A stretch of DNA of 64,000 bases from Streptacidiphilus fuscans (GCF_015690355.1 NZ_JADPRT010000015.1:146122-210121), one strand, 5' to 3'. Shown: positions 24,105 to 31,603, numbered from the stretch's first letter. Translations and numbers: made by a program. Notes: a model not told the origin generated them from the sequence alone.

Positions 24105-24953
24105 GTGCCCGAGCCAGCCCGTGATCCTCGATGGGAATTCTTGATCAACCAGCTCCAGCCAGGACCCGTGAGAACAGGGAAGGTTGTCGGGTTCGACGGA
24201 GCGGACGTCCTGGTGCAGCTCGTAGATGCCGAAGGGGAGATGGCCGAGATCGGCCGGATCCCTCGGGACGAGACGTCGATGCGTCGGATGGAGCACCCGT
24301 CCGAGCTGTTTGAGGTCGGCCAGGAGATCAACGCCGAAGAGATAGGGCGTTGGCGCACAGGTCAGCTTCACCTCTCCGCCAAGGCGTGTGAGATTCCAGC
24401 CTTGCGGTCCTTTCTGCTCGCGCTTGAACGAGGGCAGGTCGTCGCTGGGACTGTGTCCGAGGTTCACAACTTCGGTGTCTTCGTTCACATCGATGGTGAA
24501 CCGGACGGCCTGTGCACGGGCTTCATCCGCGTGCCGGACCTGACGTGGCGCTGGATCAACCACCCCTCCGAGGCAGTCGATGTCGGCCAGCGGATCAGCG
24601 CTGAGGTGATCATTGCCGAGACGCGCTCCGGACAAGTCACGCTCTCGCTGAAGGCTCTGCAGGAAGATCCACTCATTCGATTTGCGGATCAGGCAGGCCG
24701 GGTCCTCACCGGGCCGATCACCAAGATCGTTCCTTTTGGCGTGTTCGTGCAGCTTGCGCCCGACGTCGTGGGATTCCTTCACCTCTCAGAGCTGACTGCC
24801 GAGCCGATCGAGACCCCGGATCAACTTGTCGAAGAGGGCGAGCTGATCACGGTGAAGGTCACCGAGGTCGACCTCCAACGTCACCGGGTGCGGCTGGGCG
24901 CCGCAGGCGGAGCGGACGGAACCTCAGCCATTGTGGATCTCACCGGTCGATGA
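24105..24953 (+). CDS. Triple S1-domain RNA-binding protein
   Basis: 282 residues made of three S1 (OB-fold) repeats, roughly residues 22-95, 105-190 and 195-275. Repeats 2 and 3 show the classic pattern: GQVVAGTVSEVHNFGVFVHI and GRVLTGPITKIVPFGVFVQL, each followed by HLSEL-like or IRVPDL segments and a DVGQ/EEGE-type turn. Repeat 1 is more divergent. It is far shorter than ribosomal protein S1 (four or more domains in actinobacteria), so it is a separate RNA-binding protein of unknown target. GTG 24105 follows TAGGCT (24092-24097) by 7 nt. Codon use is less GC-biased than in the flanking genes. Its end overlaps the convergent gene by 30 bp. Confidence 0.85.
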   Translation: MPEPARDPRWEFLINQLQPGPVRTGKVVGFDGADVLVQLVDAEGEMAEIGRIPRDETSMRRMEHPSELFEVGQEINAEEIGRWRTGQLHLSAKACEIPALRSFLLALERGQVVAGTVSEVHNFGVFVHIDGEPDGLCTGFIRVPDLTWRWINHPSEAVDVGQRISAEVIIAETRSGQVTLSLKALQEDPLIRFADQAGRVLTGPITKIVPFGVFVQLAPDVVGFLHLSELTAEPIETPDQLVEEGELITVKVTEVDLQRHRVRLGAAGGADGTSAIVDLTGR

Positions 24954-25322
24954 CGTCTCGCGCTCGGCGACGAACTCGTCGAGTAGTTGGAAGAGGACCT
25001 CAATCGCGTGCTTCTCGTCGTCTGGCGGAAGCTTCCAGATGTTGTCCCAGCCGTCGGGGAGAGCGATGTGGAGAACTTGTCCGGGCCAGCCGTGGTTGCA
25101 GCTGCGCCCGCGACGACGGACGACCCACTCAGGCCAGCCGGTGAGGCCGGGACCACCGTGGCGCTTGGCGTGCTGGTCGTAACCGGTCAGGAACGCGGTC
25201 ACCGCGTGGAAGGATGCCGTGCCCACGAACATGCCTGGCCGACGTCCCACGCTGGCCAGGTATTCGCGTTCGCTCATCTCCCAGAGCGTCTTGATCGGGC
25301 CTTCTCCAGTGGGGTTCATCAC
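24924..25322 (-). CDS. Hypothetical protein coupled to the DUF2199 gene
   Basis: 132 residues, soluble and Trp-rich (five or more Trp). Recognisable features are REYLASVGRRPGMFVG near the N-terminus, HAVTAFLTGYDQHAKRHGGP in the middle, and an acidic helical end (HAIEVLFQLLDEFVAERE). The start is either GTG 25322 (4-nt overlap with the upstream stop codon) or ATG 25319 (TGATG); both imply translational coupling to the DUF2199 gene. No function can be assigned. Its 3' end overlaps the S1 gene on the other strand. Confidence 0.6.
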   Translation of the reverse strand: MMNPTGEGPIKTLWEMSEREYLASVGRRPGMFVGTASFHAVTAFLTGYDQHAKRHGGPGLTGWPEWVVRRRGRSCNHGWPGQVLHIALPDGWDNIWKLPPDDEKHAIEVLFQLLDEFVAERETSSTGEIHNG

Positions 25323-25834
25323 GCAGCGCCGGGGTGCAGGACGGACTCTGCGATTTCACGGACGCGGTCGAGGGTGATGCCGGTCCGCTGCTCGACGGCA
25401 AGCGGGTGGTCTGTGGGCTCAAGCTCGACGAAGGGCCGTTGTCCGACCCTCCGGGTGTGGAGGTTGGTCTTGAGATTGAGGGTGTTCGGCGCGTAGATGG
25501 AGAGAGCGGTCGTCAGCCAGCCGAAGTAGGGCGGCTCGGACTCCCGGCCTGGGGTCTCCCACACATTCAGGGCTCGGGCGAAGTTGTCCCGACTCAAGGA
25601 GATCCAGACTCCCCAGGAGAACACCTGGTCGCTGCCGATGACCGGGATCTCGATCATGCCCTTGACGAAGAAGTGCTGTGCCTTGATGACGCACTGGTCC
25701 GAGGAGAGCATGCTGTCGGAGGCGTTCGCGAGCGCCTCGTCCCAGACGTCGGGCGCCATGGTGGAGTAACTCATGGGCAGCTCCGCGTGGACCTCTCCGC
25801 AGCAGGAGCACGTGTATCCCAGGTCGGTGGTCAT
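25319..25834 (-). CDS. DUF2199 domain protein
   Basis: 171 residues. Fits DUF2199: the N-terminus has YTCSCCGEVHAELPMSYS, a Cys/His cluster suited to zinc, then an acidic helix and a conserved core (FFVKGMIEIPVIGSDQVFSWGVWISLS). Biochemical role unknown. ATG 25834 follows TAAGCT (25846-25841 minus) by 6 nt, a leaderless start. The downstream gene overlaps its stop codon, so they form a two-gene unit. Homologues are scattered among bacteria and often lie in variable regions. Confidence 0.8.
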   Translation of the reverse strand: MTTDLGYTCSCCGEVHAELPMSYSTMAPDVWDEALANASDSMLSSDQCVIKAQHFFVKGMIEIPVIGSDQVFSWGVWISLSRDNFARALNVWETPGRESEPPYFGWLTTALSIYAPNTLNLKTNLHTRRVGQRPFVELEPTDHPLAVEQRTGITLDRVREIAESVLHPGAA

Positions 25835-25895
25835 GCGGGGAGCTTAGTGATCGCCTGTGACGTTGCCGGGAGTGGTCGGGGACCAGCGGGCTGTG

Positions 25896-26414
25896 TCACT
25901 CCTCGTCGACGTTCCACCTCAGCGGCAGGTCCGCCTCGCAGAACACGCAGACGAAATCATCCTCCCGCACGACGTGGAGCTCTCCGCAGGCCGGGCATCG
26001 GCGGAAGACGACCGTGTGAGTGAACCCCTCCGGCGCCTCGATCCCGGCCCGGACCAGCGCGTCCGCCACCGCCGGCCACGAATCAACGTCCGGGCAGTAG
26101 CCGGTTGACTGGTTGCTGACCTCGGCCGCTGCCCACCGATCCGCTTCTCGAGCGAACCGCATCTCACCCGCACTGAAAACGGGCTCGCCACCGGCACACA
26201 CCACGTGCTCACTCCGCCGAGCCGCCAGCCGCAGCACACCGTCCCCACCGACGGCGAAGGTGAACGGCTCGGCCAGTTCCGCGGTCGACCGTTCCCCGGC
26301 CCACCGCTCGAAGTCCCCGGCCGAGACCACCCGGAATCCCTCACCGCCGACCCGAACAAGCGCTCGCAGATCGGCCGGGCCGACGTACCGATACAACCGT
26401 CTCCGCTCACTCAT
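25896..26414 (-). CDS. Zinc-ribbon protein of unknown function
   Basis: 172 residues. The N-terminal two thirds lack known motifs (LYRYVGPADLRALVRVGGEG, then a beta-rich section). The C-terminus holds two Cys pairs, RCPACGELHV and VCVFCEADLP, spaced as a rubredoxin-like zinc ribbon. ATG 26414 is preferred because it follows TAGGTT (26427-26422 minus) by 7 nt; a TTG nine bases upstream would put the start inside that leaderless spacing. Function unknown; zinc binding is an inference from the Cys spacing. Confidence 0.7.
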   Translation of the reverse strand: MSERRRLYRYVGPADLRALVRVGGEGFRVVSAGDFERWAGERSTAELAEPFTFAVGGDGVLRLAARRSEHVVCAGGEPVFSAGEMRFAREADRWAAAEVSNQSTGYCPDVDSWPAVADALVRAGIEAPEGFTHTVVFRRCPACGELHVVREDDFVCVFCEADLPLRWNVDEE

Positions 26415-26439
26415 GCCGGACAACCTAACCCCAGCCCAG

Positions 26440-26454
26440 CCCCAGGACCTGGGG
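26440..26454. repeat. 15-nt palindrome CCCCAGGACCTGGGG
   Basis: Seven-base arms around a central A, in the gap between the zinc-ribbon gene and the XRE gene. Could be an operator or a short hairpin. Confidence 0.5.
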
Positions 26455-26603
26455 AATTACGCGACGCCCGGCCTCCCGAATCTGCCTGAGGCGGGGCAGC
26501 AACAACTTTGGCCAAGCATGGGGGCCTAGCTGGCCAACCGACCTACAAAGTGGCCAACCAGCGTGACCCGGCACACGACACGCCGCAAACGCTTGCTAGC
26601 ACC

Positions 26604-26623
26604 GTGCTTGCAATTGCAAGCAC
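26604..26623. promoter_or_regulatory. 20-bp perfect palindrome before the XRE gene
   Basis: Two 10-base arms, GTGCTTGCAA/TTGCAAGCAC, ending 19 bp before the XRE start codon. A further GCTTGC half-site with GCTAGC lies at 26591-26600. A likely operator for autoregulation by the adjacent helix-turn-helix protein. Confidence 0.75.
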
Positions 26624-26642
26624 GAAGGAGCAGCATGGAGTC

Positions 26643-27140
26643 ATGGCCTCACTCAACGTCGGGTCGCTCGGCGAGTACATCCGGGAGCAGCGGCGGCATG
26701 CGCAGTATTCGCTGCGTCAGCTTGCCGACGCAGCAGGGGTGTCGAACCCGTACCTGAGTCAGATCGAGCGCGGACTGCGCAAGCCCAGCGCGGAGATCCT
26801 GCAGCAGATTGCCAAGGCGCTGCGGATCTCGGCGGAGACGCTGTACGTGCAGGCGGGAATCCTGGACGAGCGCGAGGAGGAGGGCCTGGAGCTCCGGGCC
26901 GCGATACTCGCCGATCCGCTGATCGACGAGCGGCAGAAGCAGGTGCTGCTCGCGGTCTACGAGTCGTTCCTCAAGGAGAACGGCATCCGGGTCGGCGACC
27001 CCCAAGCGGCGGACGCCACGGAGGCCGCTCACGCCAGGGCCACCGCAGCCGCCGCGCCGACGAGCACCCGGACCCGCACCGCACCCGCCGACGGGGCCAC
27101 CACAGACGAGCCGCACACACCCAGCCAGCAGACGACGTGA
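26643..27140 (+). CDS. XRE-family helix-turn-helix regulator
   Basis: About 165 residues. The helix-turn-helix is near residues 10-65: GEYIREQRRHAQYSLRQLADAAGVS, then NPYLSQIERGLRKPS and AKALRISAETLY. The remainder is helical then a disordered Ala/Thr tail. ATG 26643 is chosen; GAAGGAG lies 12 nt upstream. The earlier ATG at 26635 is out of frame. It is followed 15 bp later by the HBHA-like gene, an arrangement I recall as common in Streptomyces. The perfect palindrome upstream is its probable operator. Confidence 0.88.
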   Translation: MASLNVGSLGEYIREQRRHAQYSLRQLADAAGVSNPYLSQIERGLRKPSAEILQQIAKALRISAETLYVQAGILDEREEEGLELRAAILADPLIDERQKQVLLAVYESFLKENGIRVGDPQAADATEAAHARATAAAAPTSTRTRTAPADGATTDEPHTPSQQTT

Positions 27141-27155
27141 AGGGGAGGAATTCCG

Positions 27156-27803
27156 ATGCCGATCACTGACGACCTCCGTAAGACCCTGTCCGACCCCACC
27201 CCGCTCTACGCCCTCGCCGGGGCCGGTGACCTGGCGGTGGAGAAGCTCCGGACCGTTCCGGAGAAGGCCGCGGCCCTCGCCGCCGACCGGCAGGCCGCGC
27301 AGGAGAAGGCGACCGCGCGCCTGACCGAGGCCCAGGCACGCCTGGTCGAGGCGCAGGCCAAGGTCACCGAGACGGTCCAGTCGCTGCCGACCGACATCAA
27401 GTCGCTGCAGGAGCGGGCCCAGAGCCTCGCGCTGCAGAGCGTCGGCCGTGCCGCAGAGCTCGCGGTCAAGGCGCGCGAGGTCTACGACGAGCTGGCCGTG
27501 CGCGGCAAGGTCGTCGTGGACCGCCAGTTCAAGGACGGCGCGGATGACGCCGACCCGCAGCCGGTCACCGCGAAGGCCGAGCGGAGCAACGGCAACGCGA
27601 CCTCCAAGGCGGACGTCTTCGCCGCCGGCCTGGACGACGTCGAGGCTGACGCCGACGCCGAGGTCGTGGACATCGTCGAGGTCGTCGAGGTCGTGGAGAT
27701 CGTGGACGAGCCCGCCCCGGCCAAGGACACGTCGGCCAAGGAGGCCGTCGCGCCCAAGCCCGCCCGCAAGTCGACGCCGCGCAAGCCCCGCACCACCAGC
27801 TGA
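27156..27803 (+). CDS. Heparin-binding hemagglutinin-like coiled-coil protein
   Basis: 215 residues. The N-terminal 110 residues form a long Ala/Glu/Lys/Arg coiled coil (PLYALAGAGDLAVEKLR, QEKATARLTEAQARLVEAQAKV), like mycobacterial HBHA. A linker with an unusual acidic beta-prone stretch (VDIVEVVEVVEIVDE) follows, then a Lys/Pro/Ala-rich basic tail (KPARKSTPRKPRTTS) that resembles the sugar-binding tail of HBHA. A strong GGGGAGG site lies before ATG 27156. No signal peptide; surface or membrane-associated roles are inferred. Preceded by the XRE gene at 15 bp, likely an operon, and closed by a perfect hairpin. Confidence 0.8.
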   Translation: MPITDDLRKTLSDPTPLYALAGAGDLAVEKLRTVPEKAAALAADRQAAQEKATARLTEAQARLVEAQAKVTETVQSLPTDIKSLQERAQSLALQSVGRAAELAVKAREVYDELAVRGKVVVDRQFKDGADDADPQPVTAKAERSNGNATSKADVFAAGLDDVEADADAEVVDIVEVVEVVEIVDEPAPAKDTSAKEAVAPKPARKSTPRKPRTTS

Positions 27804-27839
27804 CTCAGAGGGCACGCGACAAGAGAGCGACAGGATCGC

Positions 27840-27874
27840 AACGGCTGGGGCACGTCCTGTGTGCCCCAGCCGTT
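27840..27874 (+). terminator. Terminator after the HBHA-like gene
   Basis: Perfect 14-bp stem (27840-27853 with 27861-27874), 7-nt loop, then CTGCAT. Confidence 0.85.
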
Positions 27875-27925
27875 CTGCATGTCACGATGGGCTGGAGCCC
27901 GTCCGAGTGGAACGAGGGAGTGGCG

Positions 27926-28285
27926 ATGAACCAGCTGGCCGCCTACGGACTGCTGACGGCAGCGTTCGACAACGTCCTGTACTGGCTGATGATGGGCCTG
28001 ACCCTGTTCACGGTCTTCACCTTCGTCGACGCAGCGTTCCGCCGCGAGGACGCGTACCGGGCCGCGGACAAGAAGACCAAGCCGTTCTGGCTGATCATCC
28101 TGGGCGTGGCCGTGGGGATCCAGTTCTTCCTCGGTTCGATCTTCCTCGACCTGATCGCGATCGTGGCCGCGATGGTCTACATGGTGGACGTGCGGCCCGC
28201 GCTCAAGCGGGTCAGCCCGCCCCGCCGGGGTGGACGGAACGGCCAGCAGAAGCAGGACCACATGGGGCCGTACGGGCCCTGGTGA
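27926..28285 (+). CDS. DUF2516 membrane protein
   Basis: 119 residues. ATG 27926 has GAGGGAG 5 nt upstream. Two hydrophobic segments (LYWLMMGLTLFTVFTFVDA and FWLIILGVAVGIQFFLGSIF with a third IAIVAAMVYMVDV) match the actinobacterial DUF2516 family, whose conserved segment is RAADKKTKPFWL. Function unknown; small integral membrane protein. Its 3' end overlaps the convergent PP2C gene by 74 bp, so the last 24 residues are coded on both strands. Confidence 0.85.
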   Translation: MNQLAAYGLLTAAFDNVLYWLMMGLTLFTVFTFVDAAFRREDAYRAADKKTKPFWLIILGVAVGIQFFLGSIFLDLIAIVAAMVYMVDVRPALKRVSPPRRGGRNGQQKQDHMGPYGPW

Positions 28286-29573
28286 GCAGGAGCACCGCGA
28301 CGTCGTCGGCCAGCGCGCCACCGTTGAGGTCCTCGACCTCGGACATGGCGGTGTCGATCAGCAGCTCGTCGCGGAGGCCCGCCTGCCGGTGGTCGCCGAT
28401 CATGTCGATCAGCCCCTCCTGGCCGAGGCGGCGCGTGCCGGCGCCTATCCGGCCCTCGATCAGGCCGTCCGTGTAGAGCATCAACGCCCAGTCGTCGCCG
28501 AGCCGGACCTTGCCGGGGGGCCAGTGGCCCTCGCCGATCAGGCCGAGCGCGGGACCGGCGTCGTCGTAGGGCAGCAGCACCGGTCGGCCGTCCTCGAGCA
28601 GCAGCAGCGGCGCGGGGTGACCGGCCAGGTGCAGCTCGGCGTGCTCGCCCTCGGGGTGGATGGCCAGCATGCAGAGGGTCGCGAAGATCTCCTCGCTGCG
28701 GCGCTCGTGCTCCAGCACGCGCTGCAGCGTGGCCAGCAGCGCCTCGCCGGTCAGGCCGGCGAAGACCAGGGTGCGCCAGGCTATCCGCAGCGCGACGCCG
28801 AGCGCGGCCTCGTCGGGACCGTGGCCGCAGACGTCGCCGATGACGACGTGGACCGTGCCGTCGGCGGTGCGGACGGCGTCGTAGAAGTCCCCGCCGAGCA
28901 GCGCCCGGCGGCGACCGGGCCGGTAGCGGGCGTGGAAGCTGAGGCCGGAGCCGTCGAGCAGCGGCGTCGGCAGCAGGTGGCGCTGAAGGCGCGCGTTCTC
29001 CTGTCCGCGCAGCTCCGCCTCGACCAGGCGGCGCTGGGACTCGTCGGCGCGCTTGCGCTCGACCGCGTAGCGGACCGCGCGGGTCAGCAGACGGCCGTCC
29101 ATCTCCTGCTTGACCAGGAAGTCCTGGGCACCGGCGGCGACAGCCGCGGCGCCGAGCTGCAGGTCGACCGTGCCGGTGACGGCGAGGACCGCCGTGCGCG
29201 GGGCGCGGCGCAGCAGCGTGCGGATGTCCTCCAGGCCGCTGCTGTCCGGAAGTTCGAGATCGATCAGGACGCAGGCGGTGTCCGCGTCGAGCATCGGCAG
29301 CGCCTCGGGGAGGCTGCGGGCCCAGCGGAAGGCGACCTCGGAGCCGAGCTCGGCCAGGAGGTTGCGCACCGACTCGGCACCCGCGTCGTCGTCCTCGATG
29401 AGCAGCACGGAGAGCGGCGGCACGAGCGAGGTGGCGACGGCCTCGGCCGCGGCGACCTCAACGGACTCGGGACTCGCGGCCTTTGTGCTGTTTGTGCCGG
29501 TTGCGTCGGAGATACGCGGGCGCGGTATCGCCGCACTCGCTGCGTTCGCAGCGGCGCCGGAACTGGCGTTCAT
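28212..29573 (-). CDS. Response regulator-PP2C phosphatase fusion (RsbU/SpoIIE type)
   Basis: 453 residues. A disordered Ala-rich start of about 50 residues, a receiver domain (SVLLIEDDDAGAE, phosphoacceptor in CVLIDLELPDSSG, Lys in FLVKQEMD), a short coiled linker, and a C-terminal SpoIIE-type PP2C serine phosphatase (LLGGDFYDAV, VIGDVCGHGPDEA, LYTDGLIEGR, ADDVAVLLLTR) with the metal-binding Asp residues. Such proteins dephosphorylate anti-anti-sigma factors in partner-switching systems. GGAGG lies 8 nt before ATG 29573. No sigma factor or anti-sigma gene is adjacent, so its partner must be elsewhere. Confidence 0.9.
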   Translation of the reverse strand: MNASSGAAANAASAAIPRPRISDATGTNSTKAASPESVEVAAAEAVATSLVPPLSVLLIEDDDAGAESVRNLLAELGSEVAFRWARSLPEALPMLDADTACVLIDLELPDSSGLEDIRTLLRRAPRTAVLAVTGTVDLQLGAAAVAAGAQDFLVKQEMDGRLLTRAVRYAVERKRADESQRRLVEAELRGQENARLQRHLLPTPLLDGSGLSFHARYRPGRRRALLGGDFYDAVRTADGTVHVVIGDVCGHGPDEAALGVALRIAWRTLVFAGLTGEALLATLQRVLEHERRSEEIFATLCMLAIHPEGEHAELHLAGHPAPLLLLEDGRPVLLPYDDAGPALGLIGEGHWPPGKVRLGDDWALMLYTDGLIEGRIGAGTRRLGQEGLIDMIGDHRQAGLRDELLIDTAMSEVEDLNGGALADDVAVLLLTRARTAPCGPASAGRSVHPGGAG

Positions 29574-29824
29574 GGGCCCTACCTCCCTCTCTCCGACTCG
29601 GTAACGGCTGGGCGGCGGATCCAGTGCCCACCCAACACCATCATCTGGCGTCCTTCCCGTGACCGTGACGTGATCTGCACGACCTCTCCCCAGCGCTTTC
29701 GGTCACGCGCGAGGCGACCGAGATCACAGTGCCGTACGAGAGCCCGTGTGGCACTTGAGGCGTAACGGTGCTGCGCCACGCCCGAGAAGCCCTCTAGCGT
29801 GCCACAGGAGGAGAGGAGTTGGTG

Positions 29825-30445
29825 ATGGAGATCACGCTGGTTCAGGGGGACATCACACGGCAGGAGGTGGACGCCGTGGTGAACGCGGCGAACTCCTCGC
29901 TGCTGGGCGGAGGCGGCGTCGACGGCGCGATCCACCGCGCGGGCGGCTCGGAGATCCTGGCGGCCTGCCGGGAACTGAGGGCGGGGCACTACGGCAAGGG
30001 CCTGCCCACCGGCCAGGCGGTGGCGACCACCGCCGGACGGATGCCCGCCCGTTGGGTGATTCACACCGTGGGCCCGGTCTACCCGCAGCCGGGCACCCCG
30101 TCGGCCGAGTTCGAGCGCCGCGCCGCGCAGTTGGCCTCCTGCTATCGCGAATCGCTGCGCGTGGCTGACGAGTTGGGTGCGCGCACGGTGGCGTTCCCGG
30201 CCGTCTCGACCGGCGTCTACGGCTGGCCGATGGAGAACGCCGCGCGGATCGCGCTCCGCGTGATGCTGTCGGCCGGAGCACGGGACGCAACGGGCAAGTC
30301 GGGCACATCGGTTGAGGCGGACATGGGCGAGGCGGGGAACCCGAGCCTGGTCGAGGAGGCCCGGTTCGTGCTGTACGGGGCAGACGCCTACGGCGTCTTC
30401 GAACGGGTGTGGCAGGAGTTGTCGCACGGACCCATGGTGGACTGA
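29825..30445 (+). CDS. Macro domain protein (O-acetyl-ADP-ribose deacetylase type)
   Basis: 206 residues. Binds or hydrolyses ADP-ribose derivatives. The canonical start is ITLVQGDITRQEVDAVVNAANSS, followed by the glycine loop LLGGGGVDGAIHRAGG, and the substrate loop FPAVSTGVYGWP. ATG 29825 has GAGGAG six bases upstream; TTG 29819 is the alternative. A -10 hexamer TAGCGT lies about 30 nt before it. The last codons form one arm of a terminator hairpin. Likely role: removal of acetyl or ADP-ribosyl groups. Confidence 0.93.
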   Translation: MEITLVQGDITRQEVDAVVNAANSSLLGGGGVDGAIHRAGGSEILAACRELRAGHYGKGLPTGQAVATTAGRMPARWVIHTVGPVYPQPGTPSAEFERRAAQLASCYRESLRVADELGARTVAFPAVSTGVYGWPMENAARIALRVMLSAGARDATGKSGTSVEADMGEAGNPSLVEEARFVLYGADAYGVFERVWQELSHGPMVD

Positions 30446-30468
30446 GAGACCGTCAATCCACCATGGGT
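30430..30468. terminator. Terminator overlapping the macro gene end
   Basis: Perfect 12-bp stem (30430-30441 with 30457-30468) and 15-nt loop; the left arm is coding sequence and the stop codon (30443-30445) lies in the loop. Serves both convergent genes. Confidence 0.7.
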
Positions 30469-30509
30469 ATTCGATAACTCGTTCGAGTGAACTTCGACTA
30501 TGCGAGTCG

Positions 30510-31571
30510 TCAGGAGGGTCTGACCACGCCGAGGATGGGCATCGAGCCGGCCGCGGCGAGCTCGACGACGCCGCCCGGGTGCGGCGCCTCGATGATGGCG
30601 CCGTCCCCGACGTAGAGCGCGACGTGGCTGGCGTCGTGGAAGTAGATGATGAGGTCCCCGGGCTGCAGGTCGGAGACGGGCACGTGCGGAAGGTCCGCCC
30701 ACTGCGTCTCCGAGGTCCGCGGAATGTCCACGCCCGCCGCCTGCCAGGCGCGCATGGTCAACCCCGAACAGTCGAACGAGCTGGGGCCGACGCCACCCCA
30801 GAGGTAGGGCTTGCCGATCTGCGCGACGGCATAGGCGATGGCCGCCCTGCTCGCCCCGGTGGCCCGACGGCCCAGCTCCGCCGCGGTGAGCGTGCCGCGC
30901 CAGGCCATCTGGGCCGCGAGCGCGGTCTGCGCCTGCATGGTCTGCAACTCCGTCAGATCGGCGGCGGAGAGCGAGGCCAGCAGCGCCTTCGCGGCGGCCA
31001 GCTTTCCCTTGATCTCGGAGACGGCGGCGGCAGCCTCGGCCTGGCTCCGTGTCAGCGCGGCCAGTTCGGTGGTCGCGGCGTTGCCGTCGGCGGCGAGGGT
31101 GGCCTGCGCCTGCTGCAGTTGTTGCAGCGCGGCAGCCGCGGAGGTGGAGGCCTGCTGGGCCAGCGGGATCTGGGCGAGATAGGCGCCGGGATCCTGGGCG
31201 AGCAGGGCCTGGAGGGTGGGATCGGAGAACGCGGACAGCCCCGAGTACTGCGACTCGGCGAACTGCCCGACCAGCGAGGTGAGGGTGTCGACCTTGTCCT
31301 GTGCGGCGACGATCTGCCGCGCGATGGCGACGATCTGCGCTTCCTGCGCGGTGACGGCCTGGGTCGCCTCGTCGTAGCGGGCGGACGCCGACTCGGCCTG
31401 CTGGTAGAGCGTGGCGATCTCGCCCTGCAGCTCGGCGAGCCGCGAGGAGGCGCTGGCGGGCTGAGCGGCAATCGCCGGCGGAGCGGCGGCGGTCGTGCCG
31501 ACCACGCTCAACGCCAAGGCGGAGACGGCGAAGAGGACGGACTTCCGGCGACGGGGGCGAGAACGTGGCAC
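30510..31571 (-). CDS. Secreted NlpC/P60 peptidoglycan endopeptidase
   Basis: 353 residues. Signal peptide (KSVLFAVSALALSVVGTTAAA, cleavage after AIAAQPA), a roughly 200-residue coiled-coil domain (ASSRLAELQGEIATLYQQAES onward), and a C-terminal NlpC/P60 domain with the Cys-His-His triad: Cys268 (SSFDCSGLT), His316 (DASHVALYV) and His331 (EAPHPGG). It should cut D-Glu-mDAP-type peptide bonds in the wall, as RipA does. GTG 31571 has GGGAGG 6 nt upstream. A TGACGCAGCGTCA palindrome lies between it and the upstream methyltransferase gene. I see no ydaO-type riboswitch, which precedes some such genes. Confidence 0.92.
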   Translation of the reverse strand: MPRSRPRRRKSVLFAVSALALSVVGTTAAAPPAIAAQPASASSRLAELQGEIATLYQQAESASARYDEATQAVTAQEAQIVAIARQIVAAQDKVDTLTSLVGQFAESQYSGLSAFSDPTLQALLAQDPGAYLAQIPLAQQASTSAAAALQQLQQAQATLAADGNAATTELAALTRSQAEAAAAVSEIKGKLAAAKALLASLSAADLTELQTMQAQTALAAQMAWRGTLTAAELGRRATGASRAAIAYAVAQIGKPYLWGGVGPSSFDCSGLTMRAWQAAGVDIPRTSETQWADLPHVPVSDLQPGDLIIYFHDASHVALYVGDGAIIEAPHPGGVVELAAAGSMPILGVVRPS

Positions 31572-31588
31572 GGCAGGCCTCCCATTTA

Positions 31589-31603
31589 CTGACGCAGCGT
31601 CAG
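31589..31603. promoter_or_regulatory. Operator-like palindrome CTGACGCAGCGTCAG
   Basis: Seven-base arms around a central A, 18 bp upstream of the NlpC/P60 start and just downstream of AACATATCT on the minus strand, where it would block a promoter. The form TGACGCNGCGTCA is typical of TetR-type operators. Confidence 0.6.

Noticed and set aside
26635..26637. ATG close to the Shine-Dalgarno site before the XRE gene
   Set aside because: Out of frame with the helix-turn-helix protein; ATG 26643 is in frame.
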